Positions 1 through 8,776 of a stretch of DNA of 32,147 bases are shown in pieces. The position numbers were made by a program, and so were the translations under genes. The DNA is from Berkiella_A sp964633725 (GTDB lineage: Bacteria; Pseudomonadota; Gammaproteobacteria; Berkiellales; Berkiellaceae): assembly GCA_964633725.1 (NCBI GenBank), contig CAZWHY010000039.1, forward strand, positions 1-32,147. The letters run 5' to 3'. A model generated the notes under the pieces. The model was not told the origin of the DNA. It did no database searches and was given only the letters and a program-made list of their open reading frames with translations. How positions within the stretch are numbered: position 1 is the stretch's first letter; each line of letters begins with the position of its first letter.

Positions 1-19
1 TTATAAAATCTATATCAAT

Positions 20-48
20 AAAAAAAACCGGCAAATGCCGGTTTTTTT
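20..48 (-). terminator. Bidirectional intrinsic terminator downstream of rpsT
   Basis: A 6-bp GC-rich stem (CCGGCA, positions 28-33, with TGCCGG, 36-41) has a two-base loop. It is flanked by an A-run on the left and a T-run on the right. Read on the minus strand the hairpin is followed by a U-run, as expected for an intrinsic terminator of rpsT, which ends at 91. The T-run at 42-48 means it can also stop transcription entering from the left on the plus strand. Confidence 0.8.
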
Positions 49-50
49 GT

Positions 51-72
51 GCCTTAAACCAAGGTTTAAGGC
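51..72 (-). terminator. Second perfect hairpin between rpsT stop and terminator
   Basis: GCCTTAAACC (51-60) and GGTTTAAGGC (63-72) form a perfect 10-bp inverted repeat with a two-base loop. It lies 18 bases past the rpsT stop and just before the classical terminator. It has no U-run of its own. It probably helps termination or protects the 3' end of the short rpsT message; that role is inference. Confidence 0.45.
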
Positions 73-90
73 GAACTACTATATCGATGC

Positions 91-354
91 TTACGCTAGC
101 GCTTTAACTTTAGCGTTTAAGCGGCTCTTATGACGAGCTGCTTTATTTTTATGGATCAGGCCTTTGTTTGACAGGCGATCAATAAAAGAAACTGCTGATT
201 GAAAGTCACTCGCGGCTTTTTCTTTATCGCCCGCTTCTACCATCGCTAACACTTTTTTGATATGAGTGTTCATCCTAGTCATCTGCCACTTGTTCCTGTC
301 GTGACGTTTGTTGTTTTGCTTAACGCGTTTTTTTGCTTGTTTTGAATTAGCCAA
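91..354 (-). CDS. rpsT: 30S ribosomal protein S20 (UUG start)
   Basis: This is ribosomal protein S20, which binds 16S rRNA in the small subunit. The product is very basic and carries the family pattern: an N-terminal MANSKQAKKR stretch, a central IKKVLAMVEAGDK helix, and the near-invariant GLIHKNKAARHKSRL segment towards the C terminus. The open frame extends upstream, but the start chosen is the TTG at 354-352. It gives 87 residues, the E. coli length, begins with the expected M-A-N, and sits 8 bases after a strong GAGG Shine-Dalgarno. E. coli rpsT is also known to start with UUG, which is tied to its translational autoregulation. The gene is divergent from murJ, has its own promoter and ends in a strong terminator. 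Confidence 0.95.
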   Translation of the reverse strand: MANSKQAKKRVKQNNKRHDRNKWQMTRMNTHIKKVLAMVEAGDKEKAASDFQSAVSFIDRLSNKGLIHKNKAARHKSRLNAKVKALA

Positions 355-389
355 AGCTTTTATCCTCGATCTGTTCCAGAAAGCTTGCA

Positions 390-418
390 ATCATCGCTAT
401 TTTAGTTTGAGATGTCAA
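390..418 (-). promoter_or_regulatory. Probable sigma-70 promoter of rpsT
   Basis: On the minus strand a perfect TTGACA -35 (418-413) is followed after 17 bases by GATGAT (395-390), matching four of six -10 positions. Transcription would start near 383, giving a leader of about 30 bases to the UUG start. The perfect -35 suits a highly expressed ribosomal protein gene. Confidence 0.5.
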
Positions 419-436
419 TGTTTTAACCAATAACAA
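407..436 (+). promoter_or_regulatory. Possible promoter of the murJ operon
   Basis: TTGAGA (407-412) and TAACAA (431-436) are 18 bases apart, about 28 bases before murJ. The -35 box directly abuts the -35 of the divergent rpsT promoter, so the two would compete for polymerase. The match is moderate and rests only on sequence. Confidence 0.3.
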
Positions 437-463
437 GTGTTTAAAAATGTTTAAAAAGACCAA

Positions 464-2017
464 ATGAGCGATCAACTACTAAAATCAACCACAACAGTTA
501 GTGGAATGACATTTATTTCCCGCATTTTAGGCTTCGTTAGAGATATGATTATAGCGCAGCTTTTTGGCGCGAGCGCAGGGCTGGATGCGTTCTTGGTGGC
601 CTTTAAAATCCCTAATTTTATGAGGCGATTATTTGCAGAGGGTGCCTTCTCACAGGCTTTTGTGCCTGTGTTGAGCGAGTATGTTGAGACTAAGAGCCGC
701 TCTGAAGTGAAGGCGCTGATAGATAAGGTCAGTGGGAGCTTATTCTTAATATTATTGCTTATCACGGTTATGGGATGTGTTGGCGCATCAGGACTGATTT
801 TTATATTTGCGCCGGGTTTCAAAAATGATGCCGTGCAATTTGGTCAAGCGGTTGATATGTTGCGGTGGACTTTTCCATATTTATTATTAATTTCGTTGAC
901 TGCATTTTTATCGAGCATTCAAAATGCCCATAATAAATTTGCTTTGCCTGCATTTACACCAGTGTTACTCAACGTAAGTTTAATTTTTTCCGCCCTGGTG
1001 TTGAGTCGCTGGGCCTCGCAGCCTGTTTACGCTTTGGCTTGGGGGGTGCTCATTGGTGGAATATTACAACTGGGATTTCAGTTGCCCTCTGTGCATAAGT
1101 TAAACTTACTGCCAAAGCCTAAAATGGCTTTTTCCGATCCCGGTGTACGCCGTATCCTGAAATTAATGGTACCTGCACTGATTGGTGCATCAGCAATGCA
1201 AATTAATTTATTGGTGGATACAATTTTTGCCTCGTATTTACCTCAAGGCAGTTTAACCTGGTTATATTATTCCGATAGATTATTAGAGTTTCCGATTGGC
1301 ATGTTTGGTGTGGCGATTGCGACGGTGGTTTTGCCACACTTGTCTAAGCAATATGCCGCAAAACATGATAAAGGTTTTTCGGCGAGTATGGATTGGGCTT
1401 TAAAATTAATGCTGTGCATTGGGATGCCTTGTACGATAGGATTAATATTATTGGCGCAGCCCATACTCTCAACGTTGTTTCAATATGGAAAATTCACTAG
1501 CCAAGATGTGATATTGGCGAGCCACAGTTTGATTGCCTTAAGTACGGGCTTAATAGCATTTTTAACGGTCAAAGTTTGTATCTCCGCTTTTTATGCACGA
1601 CAAAATACAGTGTTGCCCTTGAAGGTTGCTTTATTTGTGATAGTTTGTAATATTATTTTGAATAGCGTATTAATTGGCCCCTTACAACATGCTGGATTAG
1701 CATTAGCCTCTACACTGGCTCAGTTTTGCCAGCTGATTATTTTACTTTATGTTTTATTGAAGAAAAATATTTATCAACCTCAGATGCAATGGGTGCCTTA
1801 TTTATTACGTTTGGTTGTGGCCAATGTCGTAATGGGCACTTTTTTGTATGTGTTTTTACCTCAGTCGTATTTATGGTTAGAGGCGGGTGCGATGTGGCGA
1901 GCCATGCATCTTGCTTTGTTGATGATAGGGGCTGTTGGAGTTTATGCTTTGGTATTATGGGTGGTGGGATTACGGGCGAGGCATTTTAAATTCCAACCAT
2001 TATCGGAACCACTTTAA
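464..2017 (+). CDS. murJ: Lipid II flippase MurJ
   Basis: This is the inner-membrane lipid II flippase of peptidoglycan synthesis (MOP/MviN family). At 517 residues it is close to the usual 510-525 and is hydrophobic throughout, consistent with about 14 membrane helices. The N terminus has the family pattern: SGMTFISRILGFVRDMIIA, then an FGAS..LDAFLVAFKIPN stretch and an RRLFAEGAFSQAFVPV stretch, carrying the arginines known to be needed for flipping. The start is the ATG at 464; the Shine-Dalgarno is weak. It heads the plus-strand run murJ-ribF-ileS-lspA-ispH, the standard gammaproteobacterial order, with ribF starting 26 bases downstream. Nothing looks damaged. Confidence 0.96.
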   Translation: MSDQLLKSTTTVSGMTFISRILGFVRDMIIAQLFGASAGLDAFLVAFKIPNFMRRLFAEGAFSQAFVPVLSEYVETKSRSEVKALIDKVSGSLFLILLLITVMGCVGASGLIFIFAPGFKNDAVQFGQAVDMLRWTFPYLLLISLTAFLSSIQNAHNKFALPAFTPVLLNVSLIFSALVLSRWASQPVYALAWGVLIGGILQLGFQLPSVHKLNLLPKPKMAFSDPGVRRILKLMVPALIGASAMQINLLVDTIFASYLPQGSLTWLYYSDRLLEFPIGMFGVAIATVVLPHLSKQYAAKHDKGFSASMDWALKLMLCIGMPCTIGLILLAQPILSTLFQYGKFTSQDVILASHSLIALSTGLIAFLTVKVCISAFYARQNTVLPLKVALFVIVCNIILNSVLIGPLQHAGLALASTLAQFCQLIILLYVLLKKNIYQPQMQWVPYLLRLVVANVVMGTFLYVFLPQSYLWLEAGAMWRAMHLALLMIGAVGVYALVLWVVGLRARHFKFQPLSEPL

Positions 2018-2043
2018 GTATTTTACAGGATGTCAGGAAAAGT

Positions 2044-2994
2044 ATGCAATTAATTAGGTATTTACCGGAGCAACATTTACCCGGTTGTGTGGCAACGATA
2101 GGCAATTTTGACGGGTTGCATTTAGGGCATCAAGCTTTGCTTAAGCAATTGGTCGCAACGAGTCAACGTTTAGGGTTGCCCAGTTTGGTAATGAGTTTTT
2201 ATCCATTGCCTCATGAGTTTTTTCACTCAGCGCAAGCTTGTAAACTGATGGGCTTTCACAGCAAATATAAAATGCTATCTGAACTGGGAATAGATTATTT
2301 TGTTTGTCACAGATTTAATCAACGATTTGCAAAGTTATCTGCTCAAACCTTTGTAACAGAGGTCTTAAGAAAATCCTTAAGAGTGGAACATTTATTGGTG
2401 GGGGCAGATTTTCGGTTTGGTCATCAAGCATTGGGCGATGTCGCATTCTTAAAGTCATGTTGTCAAAAGGAAAATTTTTCTTTGGATGTGATTGATTTTA
2501 CATCAGATGCGGGCGAGAAAATCAGCAGCTCCCGCATACGCGATATGATTCTAAAGGGCAATATGCCTGCAGCGCAAGCTTTGCTAGGGCGACCTTATAC
2601 ACTGGCCGCTCGCGTGCAACATGGTCGCGCAAAGGGGCGTGAGCTAGGTTTTCCAACTGCAAATTTAGCAATCAATCCAAAATTTATATTGTTGAGCGGC
2701 GTTTATAGCTGTTGGGTTAATATAGCAGGTAAGCGTTATCAGGCGGTTACCAATGTAGGTTATGCACCCACGGTTAAAAATCAGAAGAAAACCGTAGAAG
2801 TGCACGTATTAGATTTTTCGGGGGATTTATATGGACAGCGCATAGAAGTGGCGTTCTTAAATAAAATCAGAGAAGAAATGAAATTCCCATCTCTGGCCGA
2901 ACTGATTGAGGCGATTAAACATGATATTATGTCAGCCAGACAATTTTTTTCTGAGACGGCCGATTCATATGAAGCGAGAGCCATAAAAGCTTAA
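2044..2994 (+). CDS. ribF: Bifunctional riboflavin kinase/FAD synthetase
   Basis: RibF makes FMN from riboflavin and then FAD from FMN and ATP. The N-terminal FAD-synthetase domain shows the nucleotidyltransferase motif GNFDGLHLGH near residue 21, a GADFRFGH motif and the SSSRIRD motif. The C-terminal flavokinase domain shows the GRELGFPTANL motif, then GVY and a VTNVGYAPTV stretch. At 316 residues it is the usual bacterial length. The start ATG follows an AGGA Shine-Dalgarno by 6 bases. It sits between murJ and ileS as in other gammaproteobacteria and is probably cotranscribed with them. Confidence 0.96.
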   Translation: MQLIRYLPEQHLPGCVATIGNFDGLHLGHQALLKQLVATSQRLGLPSLVMSFYPLPHEFFHSAQACKLMGFHSKYKMLSELGIDYFVCHRFNQRFAKLSAQTFVTEVLRKSLRVEHLLVGADFRFGHQALGDVAFLKSCCQKENFSLDVIDFTSDAGEKISSSRIRDMILKGNMPAAQALLGRPYTLAARVQHGRAKGRELGFPTANLAINPKFILLSGVYSCWVNIAGKRYQAVTNVGYAPTVKNQKKTVEVHVLDFSGDLYGQRIEVAFLNKIREEMKFPSLAELIEAIKHDIMSARQFFSETADSYEARAIKA

Positions 2995-3080
2995 GCAATA
3001 TAGTAAGTGTTGAACAAATAACTAAAATATTGGCCAATAATCTAAAAAGTAACCTCAAAAGTAAACCCGTGAGAAAATCC

Positions 3081-5921
3081 ATGAGCGAAATAGACTACAA
3101 AGCCACTTTGAACTTGCCGAAAACCAGTTTTCCCATGCGAGCCAATTTGCCGAATAGAGAGCCTAATATTCTAAAAAAATGGTATGACATGAATTTGTAT
3201 CAGCAAATTCGTGAATTACGCAAAGATGCGGATAAATACATCATGAATGATGGGCCGCCTTATGCAAATGGTGATATTCACATTGGGCATGCGGTCAATA
3301 AAGTCTTAAAAGATATTGTAGTCAAATCACAAACCTTAAATGGTAAAAATACGGCTTTCATTCCAGGCTGGGATTGTCATGGGTTACCCATTGAGCTAAA
3401 TGTCGAAAAGAAAAAGGGCAAGCCCCATGTTAACTTAACGCCCAAAGCCTTCAGGCAAGCCTGTAGAGAATATGCGGGTAAACAAGTTGACAGACAAAGA
3501 GAGTCTTTTAAACGGTTGGGTATATTGGCAGATTGGGACAATCCTTATTTAACAATGGATTTTCAATATCAAGCCGATATCATGCGAGCGTTTGGATTAA
3601 TTTATCAAAATGGCCATATACAACAAGGTGTGAAGCCTGTGCATTGGTGTACACATTGTGGTTCTGCTCTAGCAGAAGCAGAAGTAGAACATCAAGATAA
3701 GACATCTCCCGCAGTGGATGTGGCTTTTGCAGTTGCGGATTTATCTGAGTTTACTCAAAAAACAGGTTGTGATTTGGCGAGTGCGAATATAGACAAACTC
3801 GCGGTTGTGATTTGGACGACTACGCCTTGGACATTGCCAGCAAACCAGGCTGTTGCTTTTCATTCTGATTTGGATTATGTCGTGGTCAAGGGCAATTTTG
3901 AGAATAGCCCCTATCAAGCTGTCATTGTCGGCGAAGCATTATTAGAGAGTTGCATGGTGCGGTTCGGCTGTGAAGATTACACAGTTATTCATAAGTTTAA
4001 GGGTGGATTGGCAGAAAATTTAGCATTACAGCACCCATTTAATGATCGGGAAGTACCTATTGTTGTAGGCTCGCACGTCACGGTTGATGCGGGTACAGGG
4101 GCGGTTCATACGGCGCCTGCTCATGGTATGGATGATTACCATTTAGGGCTACGTTATGACTTGAAATTAGAAGCGCCTGTGGATGACCACGGTAAATTCT
4201 ATGCTGATATAGAGTTTGTTGGGGGAGAACACGTATTCAAAGCAAACCCATTGATCGTAGAGCTGCTCAAAGACAAACAAGCACTGATGCATCATGAAGA
4301 TATTTTCCATAGTTACCCCCATTGTTGGCGCCATAAGAAACCTTTGATCTTCAGAGCGACACAACAATGGTTTATCAGTATGGATGATGCCAAACTCAGA
4401 GAAATGGCATTAGAGCAAATCAAACAAGTCAATTGGGTGCCCGAATGGGGTGAGTCTAGAATAAAGCTCATGATGGAAGGACGCCCGGATTGGTGTATTT
4501 CACGCCAGAGAACCTGGGGTGTACCACTACCCGTTTTATTACATAAAGAAACTAAAGCACCACACCCACAAACCGCAGAAATTGTAGAGTATGTTGCAAA
4601 ACAAGTGGACGCATTGGGCATTGATGCATGGCATGATTTGAATATTGAAGATATACCGTTTGAGCAATGCGAGCAGTATTTCAAATCAATGGATACGTTG
4701 GATGTTTGGTTTGACTCTGGCGTGAGTCATCTTGCGGTGATGAAGCGACGAGGGGATTTAGCGTTTCCTGCGGATTTATATTTAGAAGGCTCTGATCAAC
4801 ACAGAGGTTGGTTTCAGTCTTCGCTTTTAACGTCTGTCGGAATTGATAATGTCGCGCCTTATAAGGCGGTGTTGACTCATGGCTTTGCCGTTGATCAAAA
4901 TGGCCATAAAATGTCTAAGTCTTTAGGCAATGTCGTCTCTCCCGATAAGGTGATCAAATCTTTAGGGGCTGATGTTTTACGTTTATGGGTCGCGGCGACA
5001 GACTATAAAGGCGAACTTCATGTTTCAGATGAAATTTTAAAGCGCACCAGTGATGCTTATAGACGTATTCGTAATACGGCCAAATTTTTGTTGGGGAATT
5101 TATCCGATTTTTCACAATCAGATAGCGTACCGTTTGAGAATATGCTCGCCTTAGATCAATGGGTTGTGAGTAGAGCCTCTGAGCTGCAACAAGAAATCAT
5201 TGAGGGCTATAATACATTTCAATTTCATAGTATCTATCAAAAAATCCATAATTTCTGCGCATTGGAATTAGGCAGTTTTTATTTAGATGTCATTAAAGAT
5301 CGCCAATATACGCTAAGAGCGAATAGTTTGGCGAGACGCTCGGCTCAGACCGCAATGTTTCATGTGATTCAAGCTATGACGGCCTGGATGGCACCGATAT
5401 TAAGCTTTACCGCGGAAGAAATTTATAGTCAACTATCTGATATGTCAAAAGAGTCTATATTTTTAACCACTTGGTACGAGGGCTTAAGCGCTTTGCCTGA
5501 AAATGCTGTATTAGGCCATGAACAGTGGGATCAGATTATTGCGATTCGGGATGAAGTGAACAAAGCGATAGAACGCAAACGATCAGATGGGTTGTTGGGC
5601 TCTGCTTTAGAGGCTGAGGTTGTTATTTATGCAGATGATAATAATTTATCTTTATTGGCTAAAATAGAAGATGAACTAAGATTTGTTCTGATTACGTCAT
5701 CGGCTAAAGTGTTACCACTTTCTCAAAAAACAGACACAGCAGAAGCATCAGAAAAAGAAGGCTTGTGGATAGAAATTAGTACATCTACTTTTGAAAAGTG
5801 CACTCGTTGCTGGCATAGACGAGAAGATGTGAATCAATCTCCAGACTATTCAGGAATCTGTAGTCGTTGTGTGGAAAATATTGCCGACAACCAACCAGGT
5901 GAGAAAAGACAATATGCTTAA
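3081..5921 (+). CDS. ileS: Isoleucyl-tRNA synthetase
   Basis: This class I synthetase charges tRNA-Ile. Visible motifs are the HIGH box within PYANGDIHIGHAVNKVLKD, GWDCHGLPIE, the editing-domain pattern with VIWTTTPWTLPAN, and the KMSKS box (GHKMSKSLGN). The C terminus has a zinc site, CTRCWHRRED..., then CSRC. A longer frame opens at a TTG at 3030, but the ATG at 3081 is preferred. It gives M-S-E-I-D-Y-K-A-T-L-N-L-P, which aligns with the E. coli N terminus, and a length of 946 residues against 938 in E. coli. A purine-rich GTGAGAAA lies just upstream. The stop is 13 bases before the lspA start, as in the conserved ileS-lspA pair. Confidence 0.97.
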   Translation: MSEIDYKATLNLPKTSFPMRANLPNREPNILKKWYDMNLYQQIRELRKDADKYIMNDGPPYANGDIHIGHAVNKVLKDIVVKSQTLNGKNTAFIPGWDCHGLPIELNVEKKKGKPHVNLTPKAFRQACREYAGKQVDRQRESFKRLGILADWDNPYLTMDFQYQADIMRAFGLIYQNGHIQQGVKPVHWCTHCGSALAEAEVEHQDKTSPAVDVAFAVADLSEFTQKTGCDLASANIDKLAVVIWTTTPWTLPANQAVAFHSDLDYVVVKGNFENSPYQAVIVGEALLESCMVRFGCEDYTVIHKFKGGLAENLALQHPFNDREVPIVVGSHVTVDAGTGAVHTAPAHGMDDYHLGLRYDLKLEAPVDDHGKFYADIEFVGGEHVFKANPLIVELLKDKQALMHHEDIFHSYPHCWRHKKPLIFRATQQWFISMDDAKLREMALEQIKQVNWVPEWGESRIKLMMEGRPDWCISRQRTWGVPLPVLLHKETKAPHPQTAEIVEYVAKQVDALGIDAWHDLNIEDIPFEQCEQYFKSMDTLDVWFDSGVSHLAVMKRRGDLAFPADLYLEGSDQHRGWFQSSLLTSVGIDNVAPYKAVLTHGFAVDQNGHKMSKSLGNVVSPDKVIKSLGADVLRLWVAATDYKGELHVSDEILKRTSDAYRRIRNTAKFLLGNLSDFSQSDSVPFENMLALDQWVVSRASELQQEIIEGYNTFQFHSIYQKIHNFCALELGSFYLDVIKDRQYTLRANSLARRSAQTAMFHVIQAMTAWMAPILSFTAEEIYSQLSDMSKESIFLTTWYEGLSALPENAVLGHEQWDQIIAIRDEVNKAIERKRSDGLLGSALEAEVVIYADDNNLSLLAKIEDELRFVLITSSAKVLPLSQKTDTAEASEKEGLWIEISTSTFEKCTRCWHRREDVNQSPDYSGICSRCVENIADNQPGEKRQYA

Positions 5922-5934
5922 CGAGGAAAGTACC

Positions 5935-6429
5935 ATGAATAGGGATAATTCAAAGCTGAGTTCTCGGCTGATATGGTTTAAATGGTTGCCTCTGATTGTT
6001 CTGCTCGACCAAGCGTCTAAACTACTGGTCGTGCAGAATTTAAAACTAGGCGATGCGATTGCTGTTTTCCCTGGGTTAAAATTAGTCTTAGCGCATAACT
6101 ATGGCGTTGCTTTTGGCATGTTCAACGAAAATGCATTAGTTTCCAGGCTCATTTTGTTAGCCGTTGCGGTGGGGATTAGTTTATTTATTGGTATTTGGTT
6201 ATATCGCACGAGCAAGCAAGAAACAGCGCAAGGCATCGGTTTGGTGTTTATATTAGGGGGCGCATTAGGCAATATCATCGATAGGGTCACACAAGGCTAT
6301 GTTGTAGATTTTATTTCCTGCTATGTGAAACATTGGCATTTTCCTGCTTTTAATGTAGCGGATAGTTTTATTACGGTAGGTGCTTTTATTATTATTATCA
6401 GTATTTTTAGAGAAGAAACAGATGAGTAA
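5935..6429 (+). CDS. lspA: Lipoprotein signal peptidase II
   Basis: LspA cleaves the signal peptide of prolipoproteins in the inner membrane after diacylglyceryl transfer. The protein has four hydrophobic segments and both conserved aspartate motifs of this aspartic peptidase: GNIIDRV near residue 107 and FNVADS near residue 132. The DQ in LLDQASK and the N in HNYGVAFG are also conserved. Earlier in-frame starts exist (5869, 5914). The ATG at 5935 is chosen because it follows a strong GAGGAAAG Shine-Dalgarno and gives 164 residues, the E. coli length. It overlaps ispH by 8 bases, so the two are translationally coupled. Confidence 0.95.
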   Translation: MNRDNSKLSSRLIWFKWLPLIVLLDQASKLLVVQNLKLGDAIAVFPGLKLVLAHNYGVAFGMFNENALVSRLILLAVAVGISLFIGIWLYRTSKQETAQGIGLVFILGGALGNIIDRVTQGYVVDFISCYVKHWHFPAFNVADSFITVGAFIIIISIFREETDE

Positions 6430-7420
6430 ACAGGTTGTTGAGATATTACTCGCAAACCCTAGGGGGTTTTGTGCCGGCGTTGATAGAGCGATTGATATTG
6501 TCGAAGCGGCATTACTAAAGTTTGGTGCCCCGGTTTATGTGCGACATGAAGTGGTTCATAATCGTTTTGTTGTGGCAAAGCTCAAAGAGGCAGGCGCAAT
6601 TTTTGTGGATGAGATTTCTGAAATACCGGATGATCAAGTTGTTATTTTTAGTGCGCATGGTGTGTCGCAAGCCGTCAGAGAAGAAGCCAGTGCCAGAAAC
6701 TTACAACTAGTTTTAGATGCCACCTGCCCATTAGTGACGAAAGTACATATGGAAGTGATGCGCCAAAGCAAAAAAGGCTACGAATGTATTTTGATTGGCC
6801 ATGCCGGTCACGCGGAAGTAGAAGGCACATTAGGGCAATATCGTAACGCAGATGGTGCTATTTATTTAGTGGAAAATACAGGGGATGTGGAAAATTTATC
6901 AGTAAGGGATGCAAGAAATTTATATTATATGACTCAAACCACATTATCAGTGGATGAAACCAAGCAGATTATTGCGGCACTTAAAACGAAATTCCCCTTG
7001 ATTCACGCACCTAAGCGGGACGATATTTGTTATGCCACGCAAAATCGTCAAGATGCGGTCCGAGAATTAGCCAAACAAACAGACGTTATATTGGTTGTTG
7101 GATCGTTAACTAGCTCTAACTCTAATAGGTTAAAAGAGCTGGCAGAAGATTGTGGCGTTAAGAGCTATTTAATCGATGATGCCAATGATTTGCATCCAGA
7201 ATGGTTTCAGAATGTGCGTAAAATTGGTGTTACCGCAGGTGCCTCTGCTCCAGAAGTTTTAACCGCGAGTATTATTCAAGCTATCAAACACATGATAGAT
7301 GTCTCAAGTATTCGAGAAGTAGAGGGTACACCTGAAAATATGATTTTTTCAATGCCCAAAGAAATTAGAACGTTGAATTTTAAAAATTCATTCCATGTTG
7401 TTGTTGGCGCAAAAGCATAG
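6422..7420 (+). CDS. ispH: 4-hydroxy-3-methylbut-2-enyl diphosphate reductase
   Basis: IspH is the iron-sulfur enzyme of the last MEP-pathway step, reducing HMBPP to IPP and DMAPP. The three cluster cysteines are visible in NPRGFCAGVDRA, DATCPLVTKVH and DDICYATQNRQ. The substrate-binding histidines (HEVVHNRFV, HAGHAEVEG) and the SSNSNRL motif are also present. The start used is the ATG at 6422, overlapping the lspA stop in ATGAGTAA and giving the expected M-S-K-Q-V-V-E-I-L-L-A-N-P start. The length is 332 residues. A 98-bp gap with no clear terminator separates it from the next gene, so read-through into the LPS genes is possible. Confidence 0.96.
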   Translation: MSKQVVEILLANPRGFCAGVDRAIDIVEAALLKFGAPVYVRHEVVHNRFVVAKLKEAGAIFVDEISEIPDDQVVIFSAHGVSQAVREEASARNLQLVLDATCPLVTKVHMEVMRQSKKGYECILIGHAGHAEVEGTLGQYRNADGAIYLVENTGDVENLSVRDARNLYYMTQTTLSVDETKQIIAALKTKFPLIHAPKRDDICYATQNRQDAVRELAKQTDVILVVGSLTSSNSNRLKELAEDCGVKSYLIDDANDLHPEWFQNVRKIGVTAGASAPEVLTASIIQAIKHMIDVSSIREVEGTPENMIFSMPKEIRTLNFKNSFHVVVGAKA

Positions 7421-7518
7421 CTATCTCTTAAGTTATTCCGTGCTCGTTCCTATGATAGAATGTAGACTTGTTTTATGTGTTATAACAAGATTATTTGTTT
7501 ACTTTCAAAGGTGTAGTA

Positions 7519-7725
7519 ATGAGTGATGATGGAAAAGAATTAGCATCAGCCCAAAAAACATATGAGGTGACCAACAAAGATTTGCCGCTGTCGTGCCCCA
7601 TGCCCGGCATGACGCTATGGAATGCCCATCCCAAAGTTTATCTACCAATAGAGAAATCTAAAAAAATTGATTGCCCATACTGTGGTGCAACATATATATT
7701 AACGGATAAGATAAAAGCAGATTAA
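7519..7725 (+). CDS. Small zinc-finger protein (zf-CHCC / NDUFS6-like)
   Basis: This 68-residue protein has the CHCC zinc-finger arrangement. A cysteine lies in LPLSCPMPGM, a histidine in WNAHPKVYLPIE, and a CxxC in IDCPYCGATYIL. That pattern matches the widespread proteobacterial family related to the NDUFS6 subunit of complex I. The exact role of the free-standing bacterial proteins is not established. An upstream TTG at 7495 is in frame, but the ATG at 7519 follows AAAGGTG at good spacing and is preferred. It ends 13 bases before waaF, which places it at the head of the LPS-core operon, a position that may be simple co-location. Confidence 0.8.
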   Translation: MSDDGKELASAQKTYEVTNKDLPLSCPMPGMTLWNAHPKVYLPIEKSKKIDCPYCGATYILTDKIKAD

Positions 7726-7738
7726 GTTGGAGCAGGTT

Positions 7739-8776
7739 TTGGAAGATAAAACTTTGGTTGTGGGGCCTTCGTGGATAGGAGATATGGTTATGTCTCAATC
7801 TTTCTTGAAGGCTATTAAAAAAAAGTATCCAGACACCAAAATTGATGTGTTAGCACCCGCTTGGAGTCAGCCATTAACTCAAAGGATGCCAGAGGTGGCC
7901 AATGGGCTATCTATACCCGTTGGGCATGGAGAATTAGGACTGAAGAAAAGGTATCAGCTTGCTAAATCACTTCGTAAAAATCATTATAACCGCAGTTTTG
8001 TGTTACCTAACTCTTTTAAGTCTGCTTTGGTGCCATTTTGGGCGAAAATTCCGCAACGCACTGGTTGGCGTGGCGAATGGCGTTATCCATTACTAAATGA
8101 CCTTAGGGTTTTAGACAAAAAACGTTTTCCCTTGATGGTTCAACGTTATGTTGCCCTGGCTTATGAGCCTGATATATTATCCTTAGCTGAAAAAACACCT
8201 AGCCCAGAGTTAGTCGTTGAATCTCAGAGTGTCAGTGTAGCCTTAGCCAAGCATAATTTAAATATTAATAAAGGCCGGGTTATTTCACTTTGCCCTGGCG
8301 CAGAATTTGGACCGTCTAAGCGCTGGCCAGAGCAATCTTATGCCACATTGGCACAGCATTTCCTCACACAAGGTTATCAAGTTTGGATTTTTGGCTCACA
8401 AAAAGACGATGTGGTGGCACAAGCGATTAACCAGGTATGTAAAGGTCAGTGTGAAAATTTATGTGGCAAAACGTCTTTAGCAGAGGCTATCGATTTATTG
8501 TCTTTAAGTGCTTGTGTGGTGAGCAATGATTCTGGCTTGATGCATATTTCGGCCTCTTTGGATCGGCCGGTTGTAGCGGTTTATGGCTCAACCGATCCTG
8601 GGTTTACACCACCGCTTAGTCAAAAAGTAAAAATCATACAATCCAGTATAGATTGCAGTCCTTGTTTTAAAAGAGAGTGTCCTTTGAAAGAACCACAGAA
8701 ACAACATGCTTGTATGAAAGGTTTGACCGTGGAATCCGTTATTTCTGCTGTGTCTGATATGGCTCAATTATGTTAA
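7739..8776 (+). CDS. waaF: ADP-heptose:LPS heptosyltransferase II
   Basis: WaaF adds the second heptose to heptose I of the LPS inner core at the cytoplasmic face (GT9 family). The N terminus carries VVGPSWIGDMVMSQSFLKA, typical of WaaF. The donor-binding half has SLCPGAEFGPSKRWP and the SNDSGLMHISASLDRP stretch, then VYGSTDPGFTPP and a CSPCFKRECPL cysteine cluster. The frame is open from a TTG at 7727, but the TTG at 7739 has a GGAG Shine-Dalgarno 6 bases upstream and gives about 345 residues, so it is preferred. The start is the least certain part. It overlaps waaC by 7 bases (ATGTTAA). Confidence 0.92.
   Translation: MEDKTLVVGPSWIGDMVMSQSFLKAIKKKYPDTKIDVLAPAWSQPLTQRMPEVANGLSIPVGHGELGLKKRYQLAKSLRKNHYNRSFVLPNSFKSALVPFWAKIPQRTGWRGEWRYPLLNDLRVLDKKRFPLMVQRYVALAYEPDILSLAEKTPSPELVVESQSVSVALAKHNLNINKGRVISLCPGAEFGPSKRWPEQSYATLAQHFLTQGYQVWIFGSQKDDVVAQAINQVCKGQCENLCGKTSLAEAIDLLSLSACVVSNDSGLMHISASLDRPVVAVYGSTDPGFTPPLSQKVKIIQSSIDCSPCFKRECPLKEPQKQHACMKGLTVESVISAVSDMAQLC

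Noticed and set aside
3030..3080. Longer ileS frame opening at a TTG
   Set aside because: The extra 17 residues are not found in IleS families, and the ATG at 3081 aligns with the known N terminus.
5869..5934. Longer lspA frame starting inside ileS
   Set aside because: The ATG at 5935 has a strong Shine-Dalgarno and gives the standard 164-residue length; the upstream codons overlap the ileS C terminus.
6380..6421. Upstream ispH start inside lspA
   Set aside because: The ATG at 6422 overlaps the lspA stop and begins with the conserved IspH N terminus; the extra leucine-rich residues are lspA in another frame.
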